Counted from the first letter of the stretch, positions 51,051 through 60,078 are shown. The stretch: DNA of 64,000 nt from Calditrichota bacterium (GCA_008501735.1 QQUF01000033.1:1-64000), one strand, 5' to 3'. Notes: a model not told the origin generated them from the sequence alone. Translations and numbers: made by a program.

Positions 51051-51990
51051 TGAGTGGAAACTCTACAAAGAAATCAGTTCCTTTTCCGACTTCCGACTCA
51101 ACCCAAATTTTACCAAAATGTAATTCAACTAATCTTTTTGTGATTGACATCCCAAGCCCTGTAGAACTTTCGCCTTTTGTTCCTTTACGGCTCGCTTTGG
51201 TGAATTTATCAAAAAGAATTGGTATTTTCTCTGGAGGAATTCCGATTCCATTGTCTGAGAATTTTATTAAAACTTTATCGTCTTTAAGTTCAGTTGAAAC
51301 AATAATCGTCCCACCATTTTCCGTAAACTTGACTGCATTTGTGATTAAATTTGAGACAAGTTGCCAAATTCTTTCTCGATGAGCCATTACAATTATTTCT
51401 TCTTCTCCTAATTCTAAAGATAGATGAATTGATTTATCATCAAATTTTTCCGCTAGTCTTTCAATAGCTTCGCGAATCAATACACAAATATTTTCAGGTT
51501 GAACTTCTAAAGCATAGTCATCTGATTCTAATTTTGCAACTTCAAGTAAATCATTGATTAGAAAATTCATTGAATCACAGCTACCTTGAATCATCTGAAC
51601 ATATTCTTTGCCTTCTTCTCCCATTTCTTCTTCAAAATCATCTTCAATTAATTCACAAGTCCAACTTATTGCTGTAATTGGGTTTCTCAAATCGTGAGCA
51701 ACAATTCCAAGAATTTCTTCTTGTGCCTTATTAAGTTTCTGAACTTTTTGGAATTGTTCTTGAATAGTGTCGTTTGCTTTTAACAATTTTTGCTGAAAAG
51801 AATCACCGATTTTGGTCATTTTTACAGTATCATTTAGAAGTAAATCATACTTTTCAGAAAGCAATTTATACTCTTTCAAAAGTTCTTCATTTGACAAATT
51901 GTCTTTGTCTTTGATAAATTTTTGCGATTTTTTTAAAGTATCAAATTCAGTTTTATAAACTTCCTGATACTTTTCGTATTTTGAAGACAT
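51043..51990 (-). CDS. Soluble sensor histidine kinase
   Basis: The kinase has no membrane segment. An N-terminal coiled coil (about residues 1-90) leads into HisKA with the phospho-acceptor His in IVAHDLRNPITAISW (near 98), then HATPase: N box QLVSNLITNAVKFT, G1 DNGIGIPPEKI, G2 STGLGMSITKRL, ending GTDFFVEFPLK. The ATG at 51990 (MSSKYEKYQ) is my choice; a TTG at 52008 adds six residues. No sensor domain is visible, so the coiled coil must receive the signal. Its partner is unknown; porX lies 1 kb further along on the same strand. Confidence 0.85.
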   Translation of the reverse strand: MSSKYEKYQEVYKTEFDTLKKSQKFIKDKDNLSNEELLKEYKLLSEKYDLLLNDTVKMTKIGDSFQQKLLKANDTIQEQFQKVQKLNKAQEEILGIVAHDLRNPITAISWTCELIEDDFEEEMGEEGKEYVQMIQGSCDSMNFLINDLLEVAKLESDDYALEVQPENICVLIREAIERLAEKFDDKSIHLSLELGEEEIIVMAHRERIWQLVSNLITNAVKFTENGGTIIVSTELKDDKVLIKFSDNGIGIPPEKIPILFDKFTKASRKGTKGESSTGLGMSITKRLVELHFGKIWVESEVGKGTDFFVEFPLKK

Positions 51991-52104
51991 TGGAAAGAAT
52001 TCTTTCAAGTTGTTTTGTAAAATCAGTCTGTTAAGTTAAAAAAATTTTGATTAACTTCGCAAAATTTATTTTTTAAAGCTAAAATCCTTTGGGAGAAACT
52101 TAAA

Positions 52105-52551
52105 ATGAAAATTGAAATTAGAAAAATTAACCCCGAAGAAACATTTGTTTTAAGACAAAAAATTCTAAGACCAAATCAAACATTAAATGACTGTCAATAT
52201 TCTGGAGATTTGGAAAAATCAAGCTCACACTTTGGAGCATTCGCAAACAATAAACAAATCGGAATTGCCTCAATTTATAACCAAAATGAGAAAGGTGAAA
52301 TTGAAGAAGGAATTTGGAGAATTCGCGGAATGGCTGTCTTAGAAGAATTTCGTGGTTCCGAAATTGGTGCAAAACTTTTACAAAGTTGCATTAAATACGC
52401 AAAAAGTCAAAATGCAAAAAATGTTTGGTGTAACGGTAGAAGTACTGTTGTTGGTTTTTACTCTAAATTTGGATTTTCACCAAAAGGCGAAGAATTTGAA
52501 ATCGAAGGAATTGGACCACATTTTGTTATGGAAATTAATCTTCAAAAATAA
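52105..52551 (+). CDS. GNAT family N-acetyltransferase
   Basis: The 148-residue protein has the GNAT topology: IEIRKINPEETFVLRQKILRP, HFGAFANNKQIGIASIY, the acetyl-CoA site RGMAVLEEFRGSEIGAKLL (R-G-x-E-x-G variant of QxxGxG/A) and a C-terminal VVGFYSKFGFSPKGEEFEIEGIGPHFVM. The last segment is reminiscent of ElaA/YitI-like acyltransferases. The substrate is unknown. GGGAG lies 11 bp upstream of the ATG. Its end overlaps the convergent tsaE gene by 17 bp. Confidence 0.85.
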   Translation: MKIEIRKINPEETFVLRQKILRPNQTLNDCQYSGDLEKSSSHFGAFANNKQIGIASIYNQNEKGEIEEGIWRIRGMAVLEEFRGSEIGAKLLQSCIKYAKSQNAKNVWCNGRSTVVGFYSKFGFSPKGEEFEIEGIGPHFVMEINLQK

Positions 52552-52969
52552 TTTCTCGCTCGTTTTCTGAAAGAATTTTAATAGAAATTGATTTTGTTTT
52601 AGAAGGTAAAAATTCTTTAGCTTTTTCGTGCCACTCAATCAGTGAAATTGAATTTTCGTCAAAGTATTCTTCGATTCCAAGATTATAGAATTCATCAGAA
52701 GACTCAATTCTGTAAAAATCGAAATGAACAACTCTCTCTAAACCAATTAAAATCTTATCTCCAATTTCATAATCATTTACGATTGTAAAAGTTGGACTTG
52801 TGATAATTTTTTTGACTCCAAGGCTTTCACAAATTCCTTTACTAAGGTTTGTTTTCCCTGCTCCCAAATCACCATTAAGTAAAATTACATCGCCACAAAC
52901 AAATGTTTTTGCAATTTCTATTCCGATTTGGAAAGTCTCTTTTTCACTTTTTGAATAAAATTTTTTCAT
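52535..52969 (-). CDS. tsaE: tRNA threonylcarbamoyladenosine biosynthesis ATPase TsaE
   Basis: The 144-residue P-loop protein has Walker A LNGDLGAGKTNLSKGICESLG, SPTFTIVNDYEIG (switch-like TSPTF), HFDFYRIESSDEFYNLGIEEYF and SLIEWHEKAKEFLP. These are the standard TsaE motifs in order. TsaE drives turnover of the TsaBD complex that makes t6A37 on tRNAs reading ANN codons. The start codon directly follows the porX terminator and lacks a Shine-Dalgarno. It overlaps the convergent GNAT gene by 17 bp. Confidence 0.95.
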   Translation of the reverse strand: MKKFYSKSEKETFQIGIEIAKTFVCGDVILLNGDLGAGKTNLSKGICESLGVKKIITSPTFTIVNDYEIGDKILIGLERVVHFDFYRIESSDEFYNLGIEEYFDENSISLIEWHEKAKEFLPSKTKSISIKILSENEREIIFED

Positions 52970-53002
52970 AAAAAAATGAGAGTCTAAAAAATTAGACTCT
53001 CA
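52970..53002 (-). terminator. Rho-independent terminator after porX
   Basis: An 11-bp perfect stem (52977-52987 with 52992-53002) is followed on the minus strand by a T run that ends one base before the tsaE ATG. This leaves tsaE with almost no leader if it has its own promoter, so read-through or a downstream start may be used. Confidence 0.8.
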
Positions 53003-53009
53003 GGCAAAT

Positions 53010-54569
53010 TTAAATTTTGCTTTCAAGAGTTACCACAGGAAGAACCATCTCTTCTAATGAAATTCCTCCGTGCTGAAAACTGTCATAGTAATGATTCAAA
53101 TACTTGTGATAATTTGTTGGGTAAACAAAGTAATAATCTTCTTTTGCAAGAATGTAAGTTGTGTTTACACCTCTTCTTGGTAATCTCCAAAGTTCAGGTT
53201 GTGTAATGTAAATTGCGTGTTTGGGATTCGCTTGCAAACTTCTTCCGTATTTGTAACGAAGACTTGTCGAAGTGTCTCTGTCGCCAATAACTTTTGTTCC
53301 GTGTAAAACTCTGATACTTCCGTGGTCTGTTGTAACAACTACTTTGACTTTCTTTTCAGCCATAGTTTTAAAAACATTGTAAAGCGGTGAATGTTTGAAC
53401 CAAGAATAAGTCAAGGAGCGATAAGCAGCTTCGTTTGGAGCAAGTTCTTTTAAAACTCTTGAATCTGCTCTTGAATGAGCCAAAATATCTACAAAGTTAA
53501 ACACAATAGCATTCAAGTCATTTGCGTCAATTAATCGACCTATATTTTTTTCTAATCTTTTTGAATCGTCGTGATTTACAATTTTTTCGTAACCAAATTT
53601 TTTATTACTTAATCCAAGTCTTTGTAAGTGCATTTCCAAAAGTTCTCGCTCATAACGATTTCGGCTGTTGTCATCGTCGTCTCCTGTTTGCCATAAATCA
53701 GGGTAACGTTTTTCAATTTCACTTGGGTAAAGCCCACTAAAAATCGCATTTCTTGAATAAGGAGTTGCAGTCGGCAAAATTGAGTAGTGGAAATCTGTTT
53801 CAACTTTGAAAAAATCTTTTAAAACTTCCTCCATCATTAACCATTGGTCGTAGCGTAAGCAATCAACTAAAAGAAAAACTGTTTTTTCATCATTTTCGAG
53901 TTGAGGTTTTACCCATTTTTTAATTACATCAGGTGAAAGCGTTGGACCTTCTTGTTCTTGATTAATCCAACTTAAATAATTTTTGTCAATGTATTTTCCA
54001 AACTCAATATTACTCTCAAATCTTTGGTCATCAAGTGTTTGTCTCAAATTCATTTCAGAATGAGCATCAACTTTGAGTTCTAAATCGGTAATTTTTTTGT
54101 AAAGGTCAATCCATTGAGTGTGAGAAAGTGGCTCCATCAACATATAAGAAATTTTACTAAACTCTAAATGATAAGCTTGAGAAAATTTCTCTTTTTGAAT
54201 TTCAGTTCCTTTTAAAATCTTTTTGCAAGCAAGGAGAATTTGACTTGGGTTTACAGGCTTTGTTAAGTAATCAGTAATTTTGTGACCGATTGCTTCTTCC
54301 ATCAAAGTTTCTTCTTCACTTTTTGTAATCATCACAACAGGAATCTCTGGGTAAAGTTCTTTGAGTTTAGTTAAAACTGAAAGTCCGTCCATTCCTGGCA
54401 TCATTTCGTCAAGAAGAACTAAATCAAATAATTTCTGTTCGGCTTCGTGAATTGCATCAAAACCATTTGAGACAGGTGTTACTTCGTAGCCTTTTTGCTT
54501 GAGAAAAATAATGTGTGGTTGTAAACGTTCAATTTCATCGTCAACCCATAGGATTTGAGGATTTGACAT
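53010..54569 (-). CDS. porX: T9SS-associated response regulator PorX (REC + PglZ)
   Basis: The 519-residue protein has an N-terminal receiver domain (QILWVDDEIERL; phospho-acceptor Asp54 in LVLLDEMMPGMDG; VMITKSEEETLMEEA; YLTKPVNPSQILL). A helical linker connects it to a C-terminal PglZ/alkaline-phosphatase-like domain with metal-site text VFLLVDCLRYDQWLMM, TATPYSRNAIFSG, VVTTDHGSIRV and FQHGGISLEEMV. This is the PorX architecture and length; PorX controls T9SS gene expression and hydrolyses cyclic or linear oligonucleotides when phosphorylated. AAGGAAA precedes the ATG. It agrees with the several T9SS cargo genes in the window. Confidence 0.93.
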   Translation of the reverse strand: MSNPQILWVDDEIERLQPHIIFLKQKGYEVTPVSNGFDAIHEAEQKLFDLVLLDEMMPGMDGLSVLTKLKELYPEIPVVMITKSEEETLMEEAIGHKITDYLTKPVNPSQILLACKKILKGTEIQKEKFSQAYHLEFSKISYMLMEPLSHTQWIDLYKKITDLELKVDAHSEMNLRQTLDDQRFESNIEFGKYIDKNYLSWINQEQEGPTLSPDVIKKWVKPQLENDEKTVFLLVDCLRYDQWLMMEEVLKDFFKVETDFHYSILPTATPYSRNAIFSGLYPSEIEKRYPDLWQTGDDDDNSRNRYERELLEMHLQRLGLSNKKFGYEKIVNHDDSKRLEKNIGRLIDANDLNAIVFNFVDILAHSRADSRVLKELAPNEAAYRSLTYSWFKHSPLYNVFKTMAEKKVKVVVTTDHGSIRVLHGTKVIGDRDTSTSLRYKYGRSLQANPKHAIYITQPELWRLPRRGVNTTYILAKEDYYFVYPTNYHKYLNHYYDSFQHGGISLEEMVLPVVTLESKI

Positions 54570-54622
54570 TGTGTTTCCTTAATTTTGTTTGTTAGAATAA
54601 ACTACGGTAACAATTTTTATAT

Positions 54623-55216
54623 TTATTCTCCATTTTGGATTAGCGTTTCAAAACGACTAATTATTTTTCTGATTCTTTCGTAATCATTTTGCAAATTCAA
54701 CGAAATCTCTTTTCCTGCTTTCACAAGAATCTGCAAATTTCTATCTTCAATTTCGTAAATTTTTGAAATTAATTTAAAAACTAATTCATCAGTTAAATTC
54801 GACTCTGACAAAAATAAGAACCTTAAAAAACTCAGATTATTTCCTAAAACATTAAAATCAATATCATCAAGAAGTTGAGCTTGGTCGTGAATCAACGGAG
54901 GTTTTGTAGGAATGTTTGGAGAAAAATCTAGTACATCGCCGTAACCAATAATTATTGCTTCAAATCTTGTTTTGAGTAATTGAGTAAGTTGCGGGTGAGT
55001 TTTAGTGAGTTCAGTTCTTGACATTCCAAAAGCGACAGGTTGTCTTTCGTAAGTTCCTTGATTGAAAATATTAGTTACAACTCCCCAAACTGGGAATTCA
55101 CGTTGTTCGTCAAAGATTTTGACAACCGAACCGAATTCAATTTCAAATTCGTCAGAATAAAGTTCAGCCAAAAAACTTGTTGAGGTGCTTTCTAAAACTT
55201 CGGCAATTGCAGACAT
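54623..55216 (-). CDS. HAS-barrel-like domain protein
   Basis: The ATG at 55216 (MSAIAEVLESTSTSFLAEL) follows AGAG and is preferred over the longer frame to 55246. The 197-residue protein has an N-terminal small beta barrel (EFEIEFGSVVKIFDEQREFPVWGVVTNIFNQGTYERQPVAFG) resembling the HAS-barrel found before HerA-like ATPases. A helical C-terminus follows (DNFNVLG-like DDIDFNVLGNNLSFLRFL and LISKIYEIEDRNLQILV). No ATPase follows it here. It lies upstream of porX on the same strand with a 53-bp gap. I do not know its function. Confidence 0.65.
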   Translation of the reverse strand: MSAIAEVLESTSTSFLAELYSDEFEIEFGSVVKIFDEQREFPVWGVVTNIFNQGTYERQPVAFGMSRTELTKTHPQLTQLLKTRFEAIIIGYGDVLDFSPNIPTKPPLIHDQAQLLDDIDFNVLGNNLSFLRFLFLSESNLTDELVFKLISKIYEIEDRNLQILVKAGKEISLNLQNDYERIRKIISRFETLIQNGE

Positions 55217-55414
55217 AAATTTCTCTATTAAAATTATCAAAACCACATTTCTAAAAATATAGCAAATTTTTATTTAGGATTTAAGATTTGTAATTATTAG
55301 ATAAAATTAATTTAAGGTTAAGTGTTTTTAGGGGATTTTGTAAAGAATAAAATACTTGGGAACTTTTCAATTTATTAGTTTGTTTAAAGTCTAAATCATT
55401 TGAGAGAAAAAGTT

Positions 55415-56986
55415 ATGCAACATAAGTTAATATTTACTACCATTTTAATAATTTTTCATAGCTTATTATTCATTTCAAATAGTCAAGCTCAATGGTCAAC
55501 AACACCAGACACAGCAATTTATTTAGGTCAAGGAGAACCTGTTGGTTTAATCAAAGACGAAAAAGGTGGTGCTTACTTAGGTTATTATTCCGGAGACCTT
55601 GTAGTAAACCGAGTTGATAAGTTCGGTTATTTGCAGTGGAATCCGCCAATTTCAGCAGTGAAACAATCAGTTCCTCCTTATTGGCAATATGAAGGTTCAA
55701 TAGCTTCCGGTGATGATGGTAGCATTTTTGCAGCAACAACAGAAGTGCTTCCCGTTACTCAGTTTGATTGGGAAGAGAGAGTTTGGGTAAATAAATTGGA
55801 TTCAACAGGAACAAAGTTGTGGGGAAACAATGGAGTTAGAGTCAGTCTTGATAATTTAGACAATAGAATCCCCAGAATAATTTCAGACCAAAACGGTGGT
55901 TGTTACGTTACTTACAAACAAGGGACAAGCATTTACATTCAACACTTTGATTCACTTGGAACAAGGTTGTTTGGAAACTCTTCACTTCAACTAAACACAA
56001 TTCCTTCAAATACTTCAACAGATTTGGATTTAATCAAAACAAGTGATGGCTGTATTGTTTTGACAGGTTTGGGTTACAGCAGAATAGATTCAAGTGGTTT
56101 AGTTTGGTTTACTAATGTTCCGAGTGGTTCACAATTTGGATTAGGAGTTGTAGGAGCAACAGGTGACGGAAGTGATGGAGTTGTTTGTCTTGGACAATAT
56201 GGGAATAACCAAACACAAACTATTGATGCAATTTCAATACGAGTAGATTCAAGTGGAAGTTTTGTTTGGAACAATTTTACAAATCTTGGTGGGATTCCGT
56301 GGGGAGGTGTTGAAATTTATGAAGAACGTTTTATTCAAAGAAATTTTAATAACTCTTTTTCAAATTTTTGGTCGTTTAAGTTCCCTGATTCAAGCACAGG
56401 AAGTAATACTTATAATTTAAATGTTCAAGCCAATAGTTTAGATGGGAATTTATTAAATAGTTTTTACTCTCCAATCTTAAATTCGACAGGGAGAATTGTT
56501 CAAGGGTTAATTAAAAGTAATAATCTGAATAATCTTTTTTTCTGGACAGATGATACAACACCTAATAGAATCGGTTTTGTACAAATGATGGATTTAAATG
56601 GAAATAAATTATGGGGCAATAATGGTCAGTTATTCACTAATAAAACCTTTTCATTAGTAAAATCACTTTCAGATACAAGAGGAGGAGCGATATTATTATG
56701 GAGCGGTATAAATGGAATGCTTTGGTTACAACAAATTAGCCGACACGGAAATCTTGGAGAAATTTTAAATGATTATGGAGACTTAAATGAAGATGGAGTT
56801 ATTGACACTTTGGATTCTCAAATAGTTTTAAACTCTGTTGTGGGAACAGATACTTTAACCCAAAATCAATTTGAAGTTGGAGATGTTGACGGAGATGGAA
56901 AAGTAAAAGTAAATGATGCAAGTTTGATTTTACAAAAAGCGAAAGGATTAATAAAAGAATTTCCAATTCACGAATTGGAAGAGTAA
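55415..56986 (+). CDS. Secreted protein with C-terminal dockerin-type repeats and no T9SS domain
   Basis: The ATG at 55415 opens a signal peptide (MQHKLIFTTILIIFHSLLFISNSQAQ). About 420 residues of repeated strand motifs follow, such as GGAYLGYYSGDLVVNRVDKFGYLQW, LDSTGTKLWGNNGVRV and DLNGNKLWGNNGQLF, recalling propeller-like 'KLWGNNG' repeats. The C-terminal 60 residues hold two dockerin-type calcium loops: DLNEDGVIDTLDSQIVL and DVDGDGKVKVNDASLIL. It ends without the NPFNPST sorting domain seen in the other cargo proteins. A perfect 9-bp inverted repeat at 56961-56980 lies inside the last codons. Confidence 0.78.
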   Translation: MQHKLIFTTILIIFHSLLFISNSQAQWSTTPDTAIYLGQGEPVGLIKDEKGGAYLGYYSGDLVVNRVDKFGYLQWNPPISAVKQSVPPYWQYEGSIASGDDGSIFAATTEVLPVTQFDWEERVWVNKLDSTGTKLWGNNGVRVSLDNLDNRIPRIISDQNGGCYVTYKQGTSIYIQHFDSLGTRLFGNSSLQLNTIPSNTSTDLDLIKTSDGCIVLTGLGYSRIDSSGLVWFTNVPSGSQFGLGVVGATGDGSDGVVCLGQYGNNQTQTIDAISIRVDSSGSFVWNNFTNLGGIPWGGVEIYEERFIQRNFNNSFSNFWSFKFPDSSTGSNTYNLNVQANSLDGNLLNSFYSPILNSTGRIVQGLIKSNNLNNLFFWTDDTTPNRIGFVQMMDLNGNKLWGNNGQLFTNKTFSLVKSLSDTRGGAILLWSGINGMLWLQQISRHGNLGEILNDYGDLNEDGVIDTLDSQIVLNSVVGTDTLTQNQFEVGDVDGDGKVKVNDASLILQKAKGLIKEFPIHELEE

Positions 56987-56997
56987 AACAATTTGAT

Positions 56998-57055
56998 ACT
57001 CTGAGTGAAACGAAGAGTCTTTAAAAGATTCTTCACATTCGTTCAGAATGACAAA
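56998..57055. repeat. Imperfect palindromic intergenic repeat
   Basis: ACTCTGAGTGAAACGAAGAGTC is near-complementary to the downstream GATTCTTCACATTCGTTCAGAAT, with an AAAGA centre. The 'TTCGTTCAGAATGACAAA' style matches a dispersed short repeat I associate with many bacterial genomes, Bacteroidota among them. It sits between the dockerin gene and the IS982 left end. Confidence 0.55.
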
Positions 57056-57070
57056 ACACATTTATAAATT

Positions 57071-58072
57071 AACGTGAATTCGATATAAAATTACTGAATT
57101 ACTAAAGCCTGATTTTCATTTAAGAAGCAATCAAAATTAATGTTGACTGATGGTTTCTTTTCCTTGAAACAGTAAGCAATTAAACCTGAAAATAAATTTA
57201 CGAAAAAATTATCTAGGCTTCTGTGCCTTGAATGCTCTATTTGAGAAATATTTTTAAGCTGGTCATTGATACTTTCAATCACTGCTCGTTTACGTAAAAG
57301 TAGTTTATCAAATACATTTACAACTCTCGCTTTCATATTTTTTCTCACTTTAGTTATCAATTCAATTCCACTTTCTGATAAAAATGAACTCAACTCTTTA
57401 GAAATGTAACCTTTATCTCCTATCAACTTTCCAAATATACCTTTGATGAAACTTATGAATTTTAAAGGGTTTCTATCATTTTTGTTACCTGAAGTGATAA
57501 AGAATTTCAATATCTCACCTTTTTCATTTACAATTAAGTGAAGTTTGAAACCATAAAACCAACCTGTCGAACTTTTACCTCTGCCTGCTATTCCATCAAA
57601 CACTTTATGACTTGAAATTCTTCGATTATGACTTACTCGAATAGGAGTCGAATCTATAAAAGAAATTCCTGTTGTTTTTCCTTTTCCTTGAATAACCAAG
57701 TAAGCAAAGATATAAATTAAAACATTCTTTTGGAGCTCTACAAAACGATTGTAACTTACGAGAGTAGGAAATTCTTTTACAACACGAGAGTTGTAATAAT
57801 GTTTAAAGGTTCTATAATCGATGTATGAAAGTAAACAATTATGGTAATTATTTCACTTGTTGAAAGTGAAGGTTTAAGCCCTCGATTTTCTTTTCTTTTA
57901 CCGTTTGGTAGCAAATGTGGATTAAATTGTTTATCAAAGTTTTGAACAAAATCGTCTATTTCACAGAATATTTTTGTTAACATTTTAACACCTATCTTTT
58001 TGTTGGTTTTAGTTGCTTTTATTTCAACATTTTGATAGGTGTTTTTATTTAGTTTTTTATCGAACTCACGTT
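57071..58072 (-). mobile_element. IS982-family insertion sequence, about 1.0 kb
   Basis: Terminal inverted repeats AACGTGAATTCGATA (left, from 57071) and AACGTGAGTTCGATA (right, read inward from 58072) differ at one base. They enclose a DDE transposase reading leftwards. The promoter end contains a 10-bp hairpin (57987-57996 with 58034-58043), which could hide the ribosome site in read-in transcripts. I see no clear target-site duplication in the flanks (TATAAATT on the left, GTTCTTAA on the right), so the insertion is old or recombined. Confidence 0.8.
57091..57983 (-). pseudogene. IS982 transposase broken by a -1 frameshift
   Basis: The 5' part (from 57983) reads MLTKIFCEIDDFVQNFDKQF and KPSLSTSEIITIIVYFHTS. 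It then shifts -1 near 57823 into the frame YRTFKHYYNSRVVKEFP, continuing through VSYNRFVELQ to the DDE part: SFIDSTPIRV (first Asp), WFYGFKLHLIVNEKGEI, GDKGYI (second Asp) and VIESINDQLKN (Glu). Joined, the product is about 297 residues, the normal IS982 transposase length. The shift site (TCGATTATAG) is not a slippery heptamer, so this looks like a one-base deletion rather than programmed frameshifting. The element is probably immobile unless complemented in trans. Confidence 0.82.
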
Positions 58073-58158
58073 GTTCTTAATATTAATTCAAAAAAATAGA
58101 TTGCTTAGTTTTTTCAAATGTAAGCTCTGATAAAAAAGTAAAAGTGTCTCTAAACAAA

Positions 58159-58185
58159 AAAGGTCGATTTAAAAAACCGACCTTT
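58159..58185 (-). terminator. Rho-independent terminator
   Basis: AAAGGTCG (58159-58166) pairs with CGACCTTT (58178-58185). On the minus strand it is followed by TTTTTTG. It ends transcription of the T9SS gene whose stop is at 58206. Confidence 0.8.
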
Positions 58186-58205
58186 AGAAGAAATAATCTT
58201 CAAAT

Positions 58206-59606
58206 TTATTTCACTAGTAGCATTTTGCCTCTTTGGATTGAATTTTGGTAACTGACTTGGTAAAGGTAAACTCCAGAAGGAGAAACATTTCCATTTTTAT
58301 CAGTTCCGTCCCAAGAGATAAAATTTGTTCCAATTTTTGAAACTTTATCTTTGGCGAGAGTGTTCACAAGTTCACCAAGAATGTTGTAAATCTGCACTGA
58401 AAAAACAGATTCAGAAGGCGTTTCAAATTCAATTCTTGTTGAAGGATTAAAAGGATTTGGGAAGTTACCTTTTAACTCAAAACGAATATCTTTTGCTAAA
58501 CTTTGTTCGTAAACAACTTTCACCAAATTTTCAGAATGAATAGTTTCTCTTCCTTCCAAATCAATGTCAGAAAGTAAGTATTCGTAAGTTTCGTTTTGCT
58601 TTAATTCTTTACTGTCAAAGAAAGTGTAGAAAGTTGGATTAGTTGAGTTTCCTTGCCCTGTTAAAGAATTGTCTCTTTCGTAAGAAGCAATTTCAACAAA
58701 AGTTTCTTGGCTCAAAGCTCTTCTTTTAATTACAAAACCTTTGTTATCAACTTCTGATTCAGTTTGCCATTTTAATTGAACTCCACCATTTCTAACTTCT
58801 GCATTAAAAAATGAAAGTTCAACAGGAAGTGGTGCATCAGGAGTTGTGTGATAAGTTCCACCTGCCATTGTGTTGAAGTTTGGAGTAAAACCTGGATTTC
58901 CCGTCGCAACATTTCCAGGAACAGTTACATCAGCGAAAAAGCCAGTATTACTAGTTACAAAAGTAAACACTTTCATAAAACCAGCATTTGTAACTCCAAG
59001 CGAAGCAAAAGGAATACTCATTTCGAAACCTTGATTAGCTCCTCCACCATTATTAAATGCAAAACTAATTTGATTAGTATTAAAAACTCCATCACTACCT
59101 GGACCAGTAGTAGAAGTTCCTGTTTGATTACTTGAACCAATAAATTGTGCAGTTCCAGTAGCATCATTGAAACCAGTAGCATCAAAAAATACGTCTGTTG
59201 CACCACCTCCAGGATTAAGGGCAAACATATAATCTACTTCAAAATCAGCAACAAAAGATGAAGAACCCATATAATGTCCACCACTTGGAATAAATCCCAT
59301 TGGAATTCCTGCATCGCTTCCATCTACTTCATCAAACCCTAACCAAACTCCGATGCCATTAGAATTTCCTGTATCCAATTTTCCTTCAATTCCGAGATAC
59401 AATGTGCTTGTAGCAACGTCTGCATAATATTTGATTGTAGAGACATCAATATTAGCACCGAAGCCTGCATTTGCATTTTCTTTAGTCCCAATTGTTGTAT
59501 AATCGGCGTCAGAAATATCTCCATCAATTGTTGGTGCAGCAAAAGTATTACTTGTTAACAATGCTGTTCCCATTACTACAGTAAAAAGTAAATAATTATT
59601 TTTCAA
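58206..59606 (-). CDS. Secreted protein with T9SS sorting domain
   Basis: A signal peptide (MKNNYLLFTVVMGTALLTSNTFAA) precedes a domain starting APTIDGDISDADYTTIG, with YYADVATSTLYLGIEGKL and GFEMSIPFASLG. This resembles the DOMON/carbohydrate-binding (CBM9-like) folds used by many secreted proteins. Then comes VELSFFNAEVRNGGVQLKWQT, a bridge domain shared with other T9SS cargo, and a type A sorting signal with NFPNPFNPSTRI, YNILGELVN, GVYLYQV and MLLVK. The 466-residue product is of normal cargo size. It has Gly/Asn-rich low-complexity stretches around residues 130-190. The ligand is unknown. Confidence 0.85.
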   Translation of the reverse strand: MKNNYLLFTVVMGTALLTSNTFAAPTIDGDISDADYTTIGTKENANAGFGANIDVSTIKYYADVATSTLYLGIEGKLDTGNSNGIGVWLGFDEVDGSDAGIPMGFIPSGGHYMGSSSFVADFEVDYMFALNPGGGATDVFFDATGFNDATGTAQFIGSSNQTGTSTTGPGSDGVFNTNQISFAFNNGGGANQGFEMSIPFASLGVTNAGFMKVFTFVTSNTGFFADVTVPGNVATGNPGFTPNFNTMAGGTYHTTPDAPLPVELSFFNAEVRNGGVQLKWQTESEVDNKGFVIKRRALSQETFVEIASYERDNSLTGQGNSTNPTFYTFFDSKELKQNETYEYLLSDIDLEGRETIHSENLVKVVYEQSLAKDIRFELKGNFPNPFNPSTRIEFETPSESVFSVQIYNILGELVNTLAKDKVSKIGTNFISWDGTDKNGNVSPSGVYLYQVSYQNSIQRGKMLLVK

Positions 59607-59736
59607 AATTTACTCCTGAAAATTTTATTTTAGATTTGATAAATTGTCTAGATTATAGCTTTTAAACATCGTTAAAGTTAATTTATTTTTTTTAGAATGC
59701 AATTAGTTAAGTTTAAATTTTAAATAAAAACTAAAC

Positions 59737-60078
59737 TTAATCAATTAAAATAACTTCAATACTTTCGCCGTGAGTAAGACAAGGGCATTTTCTCGCAATT
59801 TCATTTGCTTTTTCAATAGATTCAACTTCAATAACAAAATAACCGTTAAGAGCTTCATTCGTATTTTTATAAGCTTCTTTTTTGAATTTTATTTCGCCAT
59901 CAATCGTTTCAAATTTACTTGAAACATTTGATAAATGAGCTCCAGATTGGAAGTTGTAATTAGCTTTTACTTCTTGAAAATATTCTTGATATTTTTTGAG
60001 TAAATTTTGCTTTACAGTTACCTCAATACTTTCCCAAATCGAATAATTTCCACGCATAACTAAAATGAATTTTGGCAT
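59737..60078 (-). CDS. YCII-related domain protein
   Basis: The 113-residue protein starts PKFILVMRG and ends with SIEKANEIARKCPCLTHGESIEVILI; the GYFVIEVESIEKANEIAR...P pattern is the usual YCII/DGPF fold. In this fold a His and Asp are often conserved; here His appears in LTHGESIEV. The family includes small enzymes and regulators with few known roles. It lies 18 bp after the thioesterase gene on the same strand and probably ends that transcript. Confidence 0.75.
   Translation of the reverse strand: MPKFILVMRGNYSIWESIEVTVKQNLLKKYQEYFQEVKANYNFQSGAHLSNVSSKFETIDGEIKFKKEAYKNTNEALNGYFVIEVESIEKANEIARKCPCLTHGESIEVILID

Noticed and set aside
57777-57983. Independent 68-residue gene
   Set aside because: It is the 5' part of the IS982 transposase before a frameshift.
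57091-57983. Programmed -1 frameshifting in the IS982 transposase
   Set aside because: The shift site has no slippery heptamer and IS982 enzymes are normally read from one frame, so a deletion is more likely.
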